Made by a program: the position numbers and the translations under genes
Notes under the pieces: generated by a model
Seen by the model: only the letters and a program-made list of their open reading frames with translations
Told to the model about the DNA's origin: nothing
The model's database searches: none
Shown: piece after piece, positions 54,714 through 63,505 of the stretch
How positions within the stretch are numbered: the stretch's first letter is position 1
Layout: each line of letters begins with the position of its first letter
Assembly: GCA_030645535.1 (NCBI GenBank)
Contig: JAUSNM010000016.1
Coordinates: 36,027 to 100,026 of the forward strand
DNA length: 64,000 nt
Origin: Gallionella sp.
Lineage (GTDB): Bacteria; Pseudomonadota; Gammaproteobacteria; Burkholderiales; Gallionellaceae
Reading direction: 5' to 3'

Positions 54714-55053
54714 GCTTGTCCGTTCGTGATGTTTGTGTTGCCTGGCTGTCGCCTGATTTTCCGGCATGGTCGTGGAAGGCTGATGAATCCTGACGAGGAT
54801 GGCAATAATACCACCCTTCCTGTTGCGATTGCCGATCCGGCTGCTGCCGTAAACCAGTCTTGCATTACTCGTAACATATTGATTAAATTGACGGGATAAT
54901 TACCAATAAAGATTAACATATCTATATCAATCAAACAGTTACAAATAGTACACAAATGCAGTCCGACAGGCTGCTAGAATGAGTTCCGGCTGATCCGTTC
55001 CGGTCCGTTCAGGCAGCACCATGCCTCAGCAACATCAAACAGGAGGGTAAGAC
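54714..55053. other. Intergenic region between sbcD and the 55054 gene
   Basis: No gene seen. Sequences ccgacaggctgctagaa (54963-54979) repeat a stretch at 30526-30542. AT-rich part 54860-54950 could hold promoters for both divergent genes, but no single strong -10/-35 pair stands out. GGAGG lies just before the 55054 ATG. Confidence 0.55.
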
Positions 55054-55554
55054 ATGATCCGCAATCCGATTGATATCGCAAGCCGCGTAAGCCCGGAACT
55101 ATCCGGCCTTATTGAAACCATAATCAACAATCTGGAAACCGACGATCCGGTAACGCTTGCCTCGATCCGTTCATTCATCACGCATGATTTTCCTGCCGAA
55201 ATCAATGAAACTGAACAGATGCACCACTTCGACATTGGCGAATCGATGATTGACGAACTGGATGCGCTGATCGAGGAGTTTGGAGAATCGGCGGCGGCGC
55301 CAGATTTTGTATCTGCCTTTGCCAGCGAAGCGCTGTCAAGAGTGATAGAGACCGTCGTGAACGATGAGAACCGGGAAAATACCGCGACTCTCGCAACAGT
55401 CAGGGACGCGATAACCGGCGGCCTGACCGGTCGCATGATCGGCGATGGCGTTCTGGATGAAGACGAGGACGACTGGCTGATATCTGAAATCGATGACCTG
55501 ATCGGGCGTTTCGGCGCCGATGCCACGGCTGAGGGTTTTTTGCGCTACGAATAG
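55054..55554 (+). CDS. Acidic protein with an internal duplication
   Basis: 166 residues, very acidic. Two copies of an approximately 75-residue unit: LSGLIETIINNLETDDPVTL to DELDALIEEFGESAAAPDF, and LSRVIETVVNDENRENTATL to SEIDDLIGRFGADATAEGF. No cysteines or membrane segments; GGAGG precedes the ATG. I do not recognise a family. Confidence 0.72.
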   Translation: MIRNPIDIASRVSPELSGLIETIINNLETDDPVTLASIRSFITHDFPAEINETEQMHHFDIGESMIDELDALIEEFGESAAAPDFVSAFASEALSRVIETVVNDENRENTATLATVRDAITGGLTGRMIGDGVLDEDEDDWLISEIDDLIGRFGADATAEGFLRYE

Positions 55555-55643
55555 CCGCCGGAACCAACGTTACCGGCACGATCCGGCAGCTGCTTCGTCC
55601 GGCTTAAATCCTGGCCTGGCTGATTAGAATAACTTACCGGCTC

Positions 55644-55922
55644 TCAGTCGCCCGAAGGCCATACACTGAACGGGAAAGGTATCTGCTCTGCGGCAAAAGT
55701 CAGGAAATCAACAATTTGCTGAAAGTAGCGCCCCAGGCTGCGGCCAAATTCGACTAATTGTTTATTAGGTACGCCGGTCAGCAACACCATCACAAATTGA
55801 AAGACGGCGACGATAAACAGCAAGGTTCCTGCCACCTGGTACGCCAGCGCCATCAGCAGCATGAACAGTCCGCGCATCCATATATTTCGCGAATTTGTAG
55901 TTATAACGGGATTATCGTTCAT
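55644..55922 (-). CDS. DUF4389 membrane protein
   Basis: 92 residues with a hydrophobic core LFMLLMALAYQVAGTLLFIVAVFQFVMVLLTG and then NKQLVEFGRSLGRYFQQIVDFLTF, the DUF4389 pattern. Function unknown. Overlaps the pncB stop by 11 bases. Confidence 0.82.
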   Translation of the reverse strand: MNDNPVITTNSRNIWMRGLFMLLMALAYQVAGTLLFIVAVFQFVMVLLTGVPNKQLVEFGRSLGRYFQQIVDFLTFAAEQIPFPFSVWPSGD

Positions 55923-57297
55923 GGCCTGTTCTCCTGTAATGGTCAACCTGCTCGGCAAGTTCGTGCAGCGCACCGGATATCTTCACCGGGTAATCATATG
56001 GCTCTTGAAGTTGGCGTAGCGGCTCCGGCAGCCGGGCAAGGCTGTCTGCCGCGTGGCTGCGGATATCATCCAGCGTCCTCGCGGCTGCCAAACGCTGCCC
56101 TGCGCGCATCACCGGCAGGATAAGCGGTTCGCACGAAAGCTCACCCTCTCCTCCTGATATCTGATCCACATCAAGGGTCACGACATCCGCTGCCATGCGT
56201 CCATCAATATCGTAGCTGCGGTACACCTGCTTGCGCCCGGGCCAGGTCTGTTTGCCTTCGGAACGCTTGCGGCGCGCACGGCCGGCATATTCCTGGAGTT
56301 TGTAGGCGCAGTCGAGATAGGGCACGTCGCTCGATGTATCCATGCGCGTGCCGATGCCGAATCCGTCCACCGGCGCACCCGAGGCCAGCATGTCGCGCAG
56401 CGCATATTCGTCCAGATCGCCGCTAGCGAAGATCGTGACATAAGGGAGTCCGCCTGCATCCAGGATTTTCCGCACCTGGCAGGCGTGATCGGCAAGGTTA
56501 CCGGAATCGATGCGCACCCCCTTGATACGTATGCCGGCGCTCGCCAACTTAGTTGCCAGCGCCACCACCTTGCGCGCAGCAGCTTCGGTGTCGTAGGTGT
56601 CGATCAAAAGCACCACGTTGTCCGGCTGGGCACGGGCGAAGTGCTCGAAGGCCAGCATCTCATCATCGTGTGCCTGCACGAAGGACGGCGCCATCGTGCC
56701 GAACAGCGGGATGCCGAACTGCATGCCGGCCAGCACCGTCGATGTGCCGGTAAAACCGGCGATATAGCTGGCACGTGCCGCCAGCAGCCCCGCTTCCGAA
56801 CCATGTGCGCGGCGCAGCCCGAAGTCCACCAGCAGTTTGTCCGGCGCCACAAGCTTAATGCGCGCCGCCTTGGATGCGATCAGCGTCTGCAAATTCAGCA
56901 GGTTAATCAGCCGCGTTTCCACCAGTTGCGCCTCTGCAATCGTTGCTGTCACGCGCAGGATCGGTTCGTTCGGAAAAAACACCGTGCCTTCCGCCATCGC
57001 ATGCACATCGCCGGTGAAGCGCAGCGCTTCCAGACTGGCGATAAAATCCTTGCTGAAGCGGCCGGTGGATGCCAGCCATGACAGTTCTTCCGGCGAGAAA
57101 TGCAAATCTTCCAGAAATTCCAGCACCTGTTCGAGGCCGGCCGCCATCAGGAAGCCGCGCCCGGGGCGCAACTTGCGCACGAAGAACTCGAATACGGCGA
57201 CCTCCTCCATGCCTGTGTCATGATAGCCCTGCAGCATCGTGAGCTGGTACAGGTCGGTGAGCAGCACGCTGCCCATCAGATTCATCGGGGGGTTCAT
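55912..57297 (-). CDS. pncB: Nicotinate phosphoribosyltransferase
   Basis: 461 residues. Converts nicotinate to its mononucleotide in NAD salvage. Typical segments: LTDLYQLTMLQGYHDTG, DFGLRRAHGSEAGLLAARASYIAGF, LLIDTYDTEAA, GVRIDSGNLADHA and FASGDLDEYALRDMLASGAPVDGFGIGTRM. The ATG overlaps the pncA stop (ATGA). Confidence 0.95.
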   Translation of the reverse strand: MNPPMNLMGSVLLTDLYQLTMLQGYHDTGMEEVAVFEFFVRKLRPGRGFLMAAGLEQVLEFLEDLHFSPEELSWLASTGRFSKDFIASLEALRFTGDVHAMAEGTVFFPNEPILRVTATIAEAQLVETRLINLLNLQTLIASKAARIKLVAPDKLLVDFGLRRAHGSEAGLLAARASYIAGFTGTSTVLAGMQFGIPLFGTMAPSFVQAHDDEMLAFEHFARAQPDNVVLLIDTYDTEAAARKVVALATKLASAGIRIKGVRIDSGNLADHACQVRKILDAGGLPYVTIFASGDLDEYALRDMLASGAPVDGFGIGTRMDTSSDVPYLDCAYKLQEYAGRARRKRSEGKQTWPGRKQVYRSYDIDGRMAADVVTLDVDQISGGEGELSCEPLILPVMRAGQRLAAARTLDDIRSHAADSLARLPEPLRQLQEPYDYPVKISGALHELAEQVDHYRRTGHER

Positions 57298-57890
57298 CCG
57301 GCAACCCCTTGCAGGGTGATGCATTGCGCGCCAAGCGCGATCATTTCCTCCACTGCGCGCTGTCCGTCACCGGGCCGGACATCCACCGCCCGGATCGCAT
57401 CGGTCAGAACAAACACCTGATAGCCAAGTTGCAGGGCATCGCGCGTCGTATTGAGCACGCAGTAGTCGGTGGTGAGCCCGCCGATGAACAGGCGGCTGAT
57501 GTTGGCAGCGCGCAGGCGACTATCCATATCTGTGCGCAGAAACGACGAGTAGGCATCCTGTTCCACTGTAATCGCCTTGGAGATGATGACAGTGGAAGGC
57601 GGCAACTGCAGCGCCGCAGCGAACTCCGCGCCGCGTGTTCCTGCCACGCAGTGCGGCGGCCAGATACCGCCCTGCGTGCGGAAGGAGCAATGATGCTCGG
57701 GATGCCAGTCACGCGTGGCAAACACCGGCAGGTTCCGCGCTGTGAAAATTTTCAGGTAACGGTTGAGCACCGGCACCACTTCGTCGCCGCGCGGCACTGC
57801 CAGGCTGCCGCCGGGCAGAAAGTCGTTCTGTACGTCCGTAACCAATAGTGCGTCGCCCGGCTGCAAGTCATTTCGTTTCAGTAAATTCAT
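57294..57890 (-). CDS. pncA: Nicotinamidase
   Basis: 198 residues. Hydrolyses nicotinamide to nicotinate, which PncB then uses. Triad visible: Asp in LVTDVQNDFLP, Lys in ISKAI, Cys in GLTTDYCVLNT. Metal site DWHPEHH present. The start at 57890 has GAGG at good spacing. Confidence 0.95.
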   Translation of the reverse strand: MNLLKRNDLQPGDALLVTDVQNDFLPGGSLAVPRGDEVVPVLNRYLKIFTARNLPVFATRDWHPEHHCSFRTQGGIWPPHCVAGTRGAEFAAALQLPPSTVIISKAITVEQDAYSSFLRTDMDSRLRAANISRLFIGGLTTDYCVLNTTRDALQLGYQVFVLTDAIRAVDVRPGDGQRAVEEMIALGAQCITLQGVAG

Positions 57891-57914
57891 ATCCACCTCA
57901 TCACTAAAATGCGT

Positions 57915-59345
57915 TCAGCCTTTAATGCAGATCAGCGGAACCAGACGCGCGACCTTGCGCGCCAGACCTGCACCATCTGCCGCATCCACGACCGCGCTGA
58001 CATCCTTGTATGCGCCCGGCGCCTCCTCGGCAACCCCGCGCAGCGAAGGACTGCGGATTAAAATCCCGCGTCCGGCAAGTTCATCGACCACGTTACGTCC
58101 ACCCCAGTTGCGCAGCGCCTGATGGCGACTCATCGCGCGCCCCGCCCCGTGACAGGCGGAGCCGAAAGCGGTCTGCATGCCCAGCTTTGTTCCGGCCAGA
58201 ATATAGGAGGCCGTGCCCATGCTGCCCCCGATCAGCACCGGCTGGCCGCTGCTCTGAAACGCCGCGGGCAGATCGGCATGCCCGGGACCGAAGGCGCGCG
58301 TCGCCCCCTTGCGATGCACGAAAAGTTTCTTCAGATGTCCGTCCAGCTTGTGTTCCTCGACCTTGCAGGTGTTGTGCGACACGTCATACAGCAGCGGCAA
58401 CTCTGCCCTGGGCAATATCCTGGAGAACACCTGTCGCGTCAGATGGGTGAGGATCTGGCGGTTGGCCAGCGCACAATTGATGCCTGCGCGCATCGCGCCC
58501 AGATACTCCTGGCCCAGCGGTGAATTGATCGGCGCACAGGCCAGCTCGCGGTCAGGCAGTTCGATGCCGAAACCTGCGGCCGCCATCACCATTCGTCTCA
58601 AAAATTCCGTACCGATCTGGTGGCCCAGCCCGCGCGAACCGCAATGGATACTGACCACGATATCACCCGGTTTCACGCCGAATGCTGCGGCGATATCAGG
58701 CTGGTACACATCCGTCACCTGCTGGATTTCCAGGTAATGGTTGCCGGAGCCCAGCGTGCCCATCTCATCGCGCTGGCGCTTTTTTGCCTGTTCGGAAACC
58801 TGTGCAGGATCGGCGCCTTGCATGCAGCCACCCTCCTCGATGCGTTCCAGGTCGCCCGGCGTACCGAAACCGCGCTCCACCGCCCAGCGGGCACCGCCGC
58901 GCAGCATCGCATTCATCTGTTTATCATCCAGCCGGATTGTGCCTGTACTGCCCATGCCTGCCGGTATCGCGTGATACAGCGCATCGGCCAGCCGCTCTTG
59001 CACAGCATGGATGTCTTCGGCATTAAGGCCTGTATGCAGCGTGCGCACGCCGCAGGAAATATCGAAACCCACCCCGCCTGCCGACACCACTCCGCCCGCG
59101 TCGGCATCGAATGCCGCCACGCCGCCGATCGGGAAGCCGTAGCCCCAGTGCGCATCCGGCATCGCAAAGGATGACCTGACGATACCCGGCAACATGGCCA
59201 CATTGGTGACCTGCTCATAGACCTTGGCATCCATCTCGCGCATCAGCGCTTCACTCGCAAAAATGACGCCCGGCACGCGCATTTTTCCGAACGGCCTGAT
59301 CTGCCATTCGAATTCAGATTTGTGTTCAAACAGGGCGATATCCAT
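57915..59345 (-). CDS. rtcB: RtcB RNA-splicing/repair ligase
   Basis: 476 residues. Joins RNA 2',3'-cyclic phosphate to 5'-OH with GTP and Mn. Motifs: MPDAHWGYGFPIGGVAAF, GGVGFDISCGVRTL (metal Cys), GSGNHYLEIQ, SIHCGSRGLGHQ, and a late HGAGRAMSR with the GMP-binding histidine. Followed upstream by the archease gene. Confidence 0.96.
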   Translation of the reverse strand: MDIALFEHKSEFEWQIRPFGKMRVPGVIFASEALMREMDAKVYEQVTNVAMLPGIVRSSFAMPDAHWGYGFPIGGVAAFDADAGGVVSAGGVGFDISCGVRTLHTGLNAEDIHAVQERLADALYHAIPAGMGSTGTIRLDDKQMNAMLRGGARWAVERGFGTPGDLERIEEGGCMQGADPAQVSEQAKKRQRDEMGTLGSGNHYLEIQQVTDVYQPDIAAAFGVKPGDIVVSIHCGSRGLGHQIGTEFLRRMVMAAAGFGIELPDRELACAPINSPLGQEYLGAMRAGINCALANRQILTHLTRQVFSRILPRAELPLLYDVSHNTCKVEEHKLDGHLKKLFVHRKGATRAFGPGHADLPAAFQSSGQPVLIGGSMGTASYILAGTKLGMQTAFGSACHGAGRAMSRHQALRNWGGRNVVDELAGRGILIRSPSLRGVAEEAPGAYKDVSAVVDAADGAGLARKVARLVPLICIKG

Positions 59346-59363
59346 GACAATTCCTCCGGTTCA

Positions 59364-59780
59364 CTACACGTCCACCACACACTGGGCGAGCCAGCCGCCG
59401 TCCGGCAGTTGCGCCACCTTGAGTTCGGTATAGGTAGCGCCTTTCACTTCGACGGCCGGGCGGTGGCGCATAACTTCAAGCGGCTCTCCCCATACTTTTG
59501 CTGTCAGATGGCTGCCCTCCAGATGCACGTCGAAGCGGCTGAACAACATGTTGCGCGTCGCCATCTCGTAAATCAGCGCATTGAGCCAGTCCGCCAGCAG
59601 CAACTCGGCATCGGGCGCATCGCAACAAATCCGGATCATATCCGGATGAGCCACATCTGCCGGGTCGGTAACCACCGCAGTCAGTGCTAATGCGGCCTGC
59701 TCGAACGCCTCTGCCATCGTCGCCCCCAGGCCGCGAACGCCAATATCAGCCTGATGAGAAAAGTGTTCCCAGCGTTTCAT
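59364..59780 (-). CDS. Archease
   Basis: 138 residues: [31 protein letters not shown] and [31 protein letters not shown]. Speeds RtcB guanylylation; the neighbouring rtcB gene fits exactly. Confidence 0.94.
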   Translation of the reverse strand: MKRWEHFSHQADIGVRGLGATMAEAFEQAALALTAVVTDPADVAHPDMIRICCDAPDAELLLADWLNALIYEMATRNMLFSRFDVHLEGSHLTAKVWGEPLEVMRHRPAVEVKGATYTELKVAQLPDGGWLAQCVVDV

Positions 59781-59823
59781 GTTAAATTAAAACAAACAGT
59801 TACGGAGTGTAATAAAAGTATTT

Positions 59824-60843
59824 TCACAGCACATTGCCGCCAAAAGACGATGCCACTTCCGCGCGTAACGATGCCAGATCCGAACCCTGGTAGCGCGGCG
59901 AATGATGCATCGTTATGACGCAGCCTGCACCTGCGGCACGGGCGATTTCGCCGCTCTGGCGTGCGGTCAGGTGAAACTTGCGCCGTCCATGTTCGGCGTC
60001 ACGCTCAAGAAATGTCGCCTCGATAAACAGCAAGTCGGCATCAAGCGCCAATCCGCTAATGCGTGCCACGTTATCCTCACACCATGCGACATCGGTGACG
60101 TAGGCGATTTTCTGGCCGGGCACGATATGTAACGCGGGCTTCAGTTCTGCAAGCGCCATCAGCCGCTCATGCTCAACACCGCCCTCGCGCCATGCCACAA
60201 GTATCGTCCAGTGTTCAGGTTCGCGGCGCAACACCGCCTGTTTCAATTCATGCAGCCAGGCGCCCACCGGCAGGCCGAGATCCTGCAGACGGTTTTTCCA
60301 GACATTGACATGCACCGACTCCTCCAGCGCATAGGCCACGCAACGAATACCGCCATGATCGAGCAAGGCGTAGCGCACCTGCATCGCCGGCTCACTCAGC
60401 AGCACGTTGCCAGGGAAAACTACAGGCGTTTCATCTGCACGAAGAAACATGCTGCGGCAGTGGAAGCTGGCGCGCAGCCCTGCGCCGTCGTCGTCCAGTT
60501 CGGTGACATGTAACGTAAAGTCGGAGTCGTAGTTTTGCACCAGATTCCAGGTGTAGCCGTGCAGCCTGTGCTCCACCTGCGCGACAAAGCCTTTCGGGCC
60601 GAACAGATATAAAGCCTTGTCCCGTCCCAGCAGCATGCGCAGCAGCCAGTCGAAGCCGATGAAATGATCCATGTGGGCATGGCTGACAAAAACATGGCTG
60701 ATGCGCATCAGTTTGCGCGGCGGCAGCGCCCTGATATCGCCAAGATCAAACAGCAGCGCGCGCTTGTCGAACAGGCAGTCGACGAACAGCACGGGGTCCC
60801 CGGCTGAACCGTTAACCAGAGCGGGATGAAAAGTCGGATGCAT
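59824..60843 (-). CDS. RNase Z-like metallo-beta-lactamase-fold protein
   Basis: 339 residues. Metal motif HVFVSHAHMDHFIGFDWLLRM; later VTDVAW and IEATFLERD, a final MHHSPRY. It is close to RNase Z but without its usual tRNA-binding arm being obvious. Together with rtcB and archease it suggests RNA processing or repair. Confidence 0.85.
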   Translation of the reverse strand: MHPTFHPALVNGSAGDPVLFVDCLFDKRALLFDLGDIRALPPRKLMRISHVFVSHAHMDHFIGFDWLLRMLLGRDKALYLFGPKGFVAQVEHRLHGYTWNLVQNYDSDFTLHVTELDDDGAGLRASFHCRSMFLRADETPVVFPGNVLLSEPAMQVRYALLDHGGIRCVAYALEESVHVNVWKNRLQDLGLPVGAWLHELKQAVLRREPEHWTILVAWREGGVEHERLMALAELKPALHIVPGQKIAYVTDVAWCEDNVARISGLALDADLLFIEATFLERDAEHGRRKFHLTARQSGEIARAAGAGCVITMHHSPRYQGSDLASLRAEVASSFGGNVL

Positions 60844-60862
60844 GACGCTCCGATCCGCCGCC

Positions 60863-61312
60863 TCAGTGGCGGGAGTCCATTTCCTTCTTCTGTTCGCGCG
60901 AGACGAGCGTGGAGAGTTCGCTCAACTCTTCGGCCAGCAATGACAGCAAATCATCCAGCGCCACGATGCCGATCAGCGCACCCTGTTCGTCCACCACCGG
61001 CACGCGCCGCACCGCCTTGTCACGCATCAACTGGATGGTTTCAAACACGCCGGTCGTTTCCAGAACGGTTGCCGGTTTCGGCAGCATGATGTCGCCTACG
61101 GTGATGACCGACGCATCAAGCTGTGTTGCCATCACCTCTACGACCAGATCACGGTCGGTGACCAGACCAACCGGATGGCGCTTGCCTGATACCTCCCTGA
61201 CCACCACCAGCGCGCCGACATGATGAGATCGCATCAGTTTGGCGGCCTCTTGTACCGTCGTGTCGCGCTGCACGATAAGCACTTCACGGTTGCAAATTTC
61301 TCCGATAGCCAT
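60863..61312 (-). CDS. Tandem CBS-domain protein
   Basis: 149 residues: two CBS units (about 1-70 and 75-135): GALVVVREVSGKRHPVGLVTDRDLV and RRVPVVDEQGALIGIVALDDLL. Binds adenine nucleotides; role unknown. Confidence 0.9.
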   Translation of the reverse strand: MAIGEICNREVLIVQRDTTVQEAAKLMRSHHVGALVVVREVSGKRHPVGLVTDRDLVVEVMATQLDASVITVGDIMLPKPATVLETTGVFETIQLMRDKAVRRVPVVDEQGALIGIVALDDLLSLLAEELSELSTLVSREQKKEMDSRH

Positions 61313-61371
61313 GATTCATTCCTCCAGACAAGTTGAACACAGCGGCGGGCACCCCGCCTCCCAAAACACCC

Positions 61372-61869
61372 CTATAACAGCACCGGACGATCCGGCATTT
61401 CATTGGGCTTGTCATGGCGCGCCGGAAAGTGGTGCGTCAGATGTTCACCCACGGCATGGATTCCGGCGATCACACCGGCTTCAAAATGGCCCGCACGAAA
61501 TGCAGCTTCCATTTCGTGGCAAATCGCCTCCCAGACTTCTGTTCCCAACCTGACATGAATGCCGCGATCGGCGATGATCTCGACATCCCTGTCCGCCAGC
61601 AACAGATAGATCAGCACGCCGTTATTGTGTTCGGTATCCCATACACCAAGGTTGGAAAACACCTCGATCGCGCGTTGTCCGGCTGTCTGCCCCGCCAGCA
61701 ACGGCGCCAGATCCAGGGCACCCTCTACCGCGAAACGTATCTGTCCGTCGTGCAGCGCTTCCGTCTCGCGAATCGCGTGCTCAATCGCCTCCAGCGACAG
61801 GTGTGGAAAAACGCGCCGCACCGACGCACGGCCGGTCGATAAATGCGTCATGATTCGTTTTAAATTCAT
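61372..61869 (-). CDS. TPM-domain protein
   Basis: About 165 residues with the TPM fold (EHNNGVLIYLLLADRDVEIIADRGI). Overlaps the stop of the next upstream gene. No signal peptide. Often found with LemA proteins; function unknown. Confidence 0.85.
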   Translation of the reverse strand: MNLKRIMTHLSTGRASVRRVFPHLSLEAIEHAIRETEALHDGQIRFAVEGALDLAPLLAGQTAGQRAIEVFSNLGVWDTEHNNGVLIYLLLADRDVEIIADRGIHVRLGTEVWEAICHEMEAAFRAGHFEAGVIAGIHAVGEHLTHHFPARHDKPNEMPDRPVLL

Positions 61870-62693
61870 CACCATCGCCCCGAAGCACCGCCACCACCAA
61901 AACCGCCGCCACCGCCGCCGAATCCCCCTCCGAAGCCGCCCCCGCCACCCGGTCCGCCTATATAACCGCCGCGCCCGCTGCCCAGCAGCACGAACACGAA
62001 AGCCGCAATACCTGCCAGCAACGCGATGACCCCCGATGCGATCACCAGCCAGGCCAGCACGCCCAGCACACCGCCCACCAACATCGCTGCAGGCAGGCGG
62101 CCGATCAGTGCGCGCAACATGCCGCCCAGCGCGACTGCAATTACGAAACCGATAAACATCAACGATTCGAAGTCCTGTTTACCGGCAGCGCGTCTCGGTG
62201 GCGGCGGCAGGGGTTCGCCGTTGATTACCTGCATCATCGCCGCGATGCCCGTATCAACCCCTTGATAAAACTCGCCGCTTTTGAAATGTGGGACTATGAT
62301 TTCGTCGACTATCCGGTGCGCGGTTGCATCGTTGAGCACGCCTTCCAGCCCATAGCCCACCTCGATGCGCAGTGTATGATCGTCCTTTGCGACGAGCAGC
62401 AGCGCGCCGTCATCCACACCTTTGCGCCCGAGCTTCCACGCATCGACCACGCGTATGCCGAACTGTTCGATGCTTTCTGGCTGGGTGGTGGGCACGATCA
62501 GCACGGCTATCTGCGCGCCCTTCTGCGCCTCAAAGGCGGCCAGCCGCGCGTCCAGCGCCTGAGTCTGTTGCGCGTCCAGGGTTGCGGTCAGATCGGTGAT
62601 GCGCCCGGACAGCGTTGGCACAGCCACCTCGGCGTGCGCGAGTCCGGTCAGCAACAGCGCAAGCAACAAGACTCGCGCGCCCAGGGTTTTCAT
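61869..62693 (-). CDS. TPM-domain membrane protein with glycine-rich tail (YgcG-like)
   Basis: 274 residues: signal peptide, TPM domain (GAQIAVLIVPTTQPESIEQFG, VDDGALLLVAKDDHTLRIEVGYGLEG), two or three membrane segments, then a tail almost wholly Gly/Phe. Overlaps lemA by 4 bases. Confidence 0.9.
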   Translation of the reverse strand: MKTLGARVLLLALLLTGLAHAEVAVPTLSGRITDLTATLDAQQTQALDARLAAFEAQKGAQIAVLIVPTTQPESIEQFGIRVVDAWKLGRKGVDDGALLLVAKDDHTLRIEVGYGLEGVLNDATAHRIVDEIIVPHFKSGEFYQGVDTGIAAMMQVINGEPLPPPPRRAAGKQDFESLMFIGFVIAVALGGMLRALIGRLPAAMLVGGVLGVLAWLVIASGVIALLAGIAAFVFVLLGSGRGGYIGGPGGGGGFGGGFGGGGGGFGGGGASGRW

Positions 62694-63295
62694 TTTGCGG
62701 GTGGTGCCGTCTTGGGTACTGCAAAATCCACGGTCGGCGCGTGAGAAATCGCCTGTTCATTTTCCACCGTGAAGGATGGCTTCACGGTATAGCTGAACAG
62801 CATCGCGGTCAGGTTGCTCGGGAAAGAACGCACCGCGATGTTGTACTCCTGCACCGCCTGGATATAGCGGTTGCGCGCCACGGTGACGCGATTTTCCGTG
62901 CCTTCCAGCTGAGCCTGAAGATCGCGGAAATTGGCATCGGATTTAAGTTGCGGGTAATTCTCCGTCACGACCAGCAGACGGCTCAGTGCAGAAGTCAGCT
63001 GCCCCTGTGCTGCCTGGAATTTGGCGAATGCCTGCGGGTCGTTTATAAGTTCAGGGGTTGCCTGGATACTGCCGACACGGGCGCGGGCTTCGGTGACGCC
63101 CAGCAGCACTTCTTTTTCCTGCGAGGCATAGCCTTTGACGGTGTTCACCAGATTGGGGATCAGATCGGCGCGGCGCTGATACTGGTTGAGCACTTCCGCC
63201 CAGGCAGCCTTGATCTGCTCGTCGGTCGTCTGGAAAGTGTTATAGCCGCAGCCGCTCAGCAGCAAGGTGATCAAAAATATCCGTAAGATACGCAT
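62690..63295 (-). CDS. lemA: LemA-family lipoprotein-like protein
   Basis: 201 residues. MRILRIFLITLLLSGCGYN gives a lipobox with Cys; then KAAWAEVLNQYQRRADLIPNLVNTVKGYASQE, the LemA signature. Three ATGs in a row exist; the third has the best spacing to GGGGGA. The genes downstream are TPM proteins, a frequent partnership. Confidence 0.92.
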   Translation of the reverse strand: MRILRIFLITLLLSGCGYNTFQTTDEQIKAAWAEVLNQYQRRADLIPNLVNTVKGYASQEKEVLLGVTEARARVGSIQATPELINDPQAFAKFQAAQGQLTSALSRLLVVTENYPQLKSDANFRDLQAQLEGTENRVTVARNRYIQAVQEYNIAVRSFPSNLTAMLFSYTVKPSFTVENEQAISHAPTVDFAVPKTAPPAK

Positions 63296-63505
63296 CATCA
63301 TTCCCCCGGTTAGCAGTGACTTCGCACATGCATCATCGTGCCTGGTCAATGTTGCTTTATAAATAAATATAACGGCGGTAACTATAGCACTAAAAAATAC
63401 AACTGACAGACGCTCGGGACAGTAAAATACCCGCTGCCTGTTCATCCACGCGCCAAGACGTGGCAAGTGTCTGCGCTTGCGAACAATTATCAGGGAGAGC
63501 CTCAA

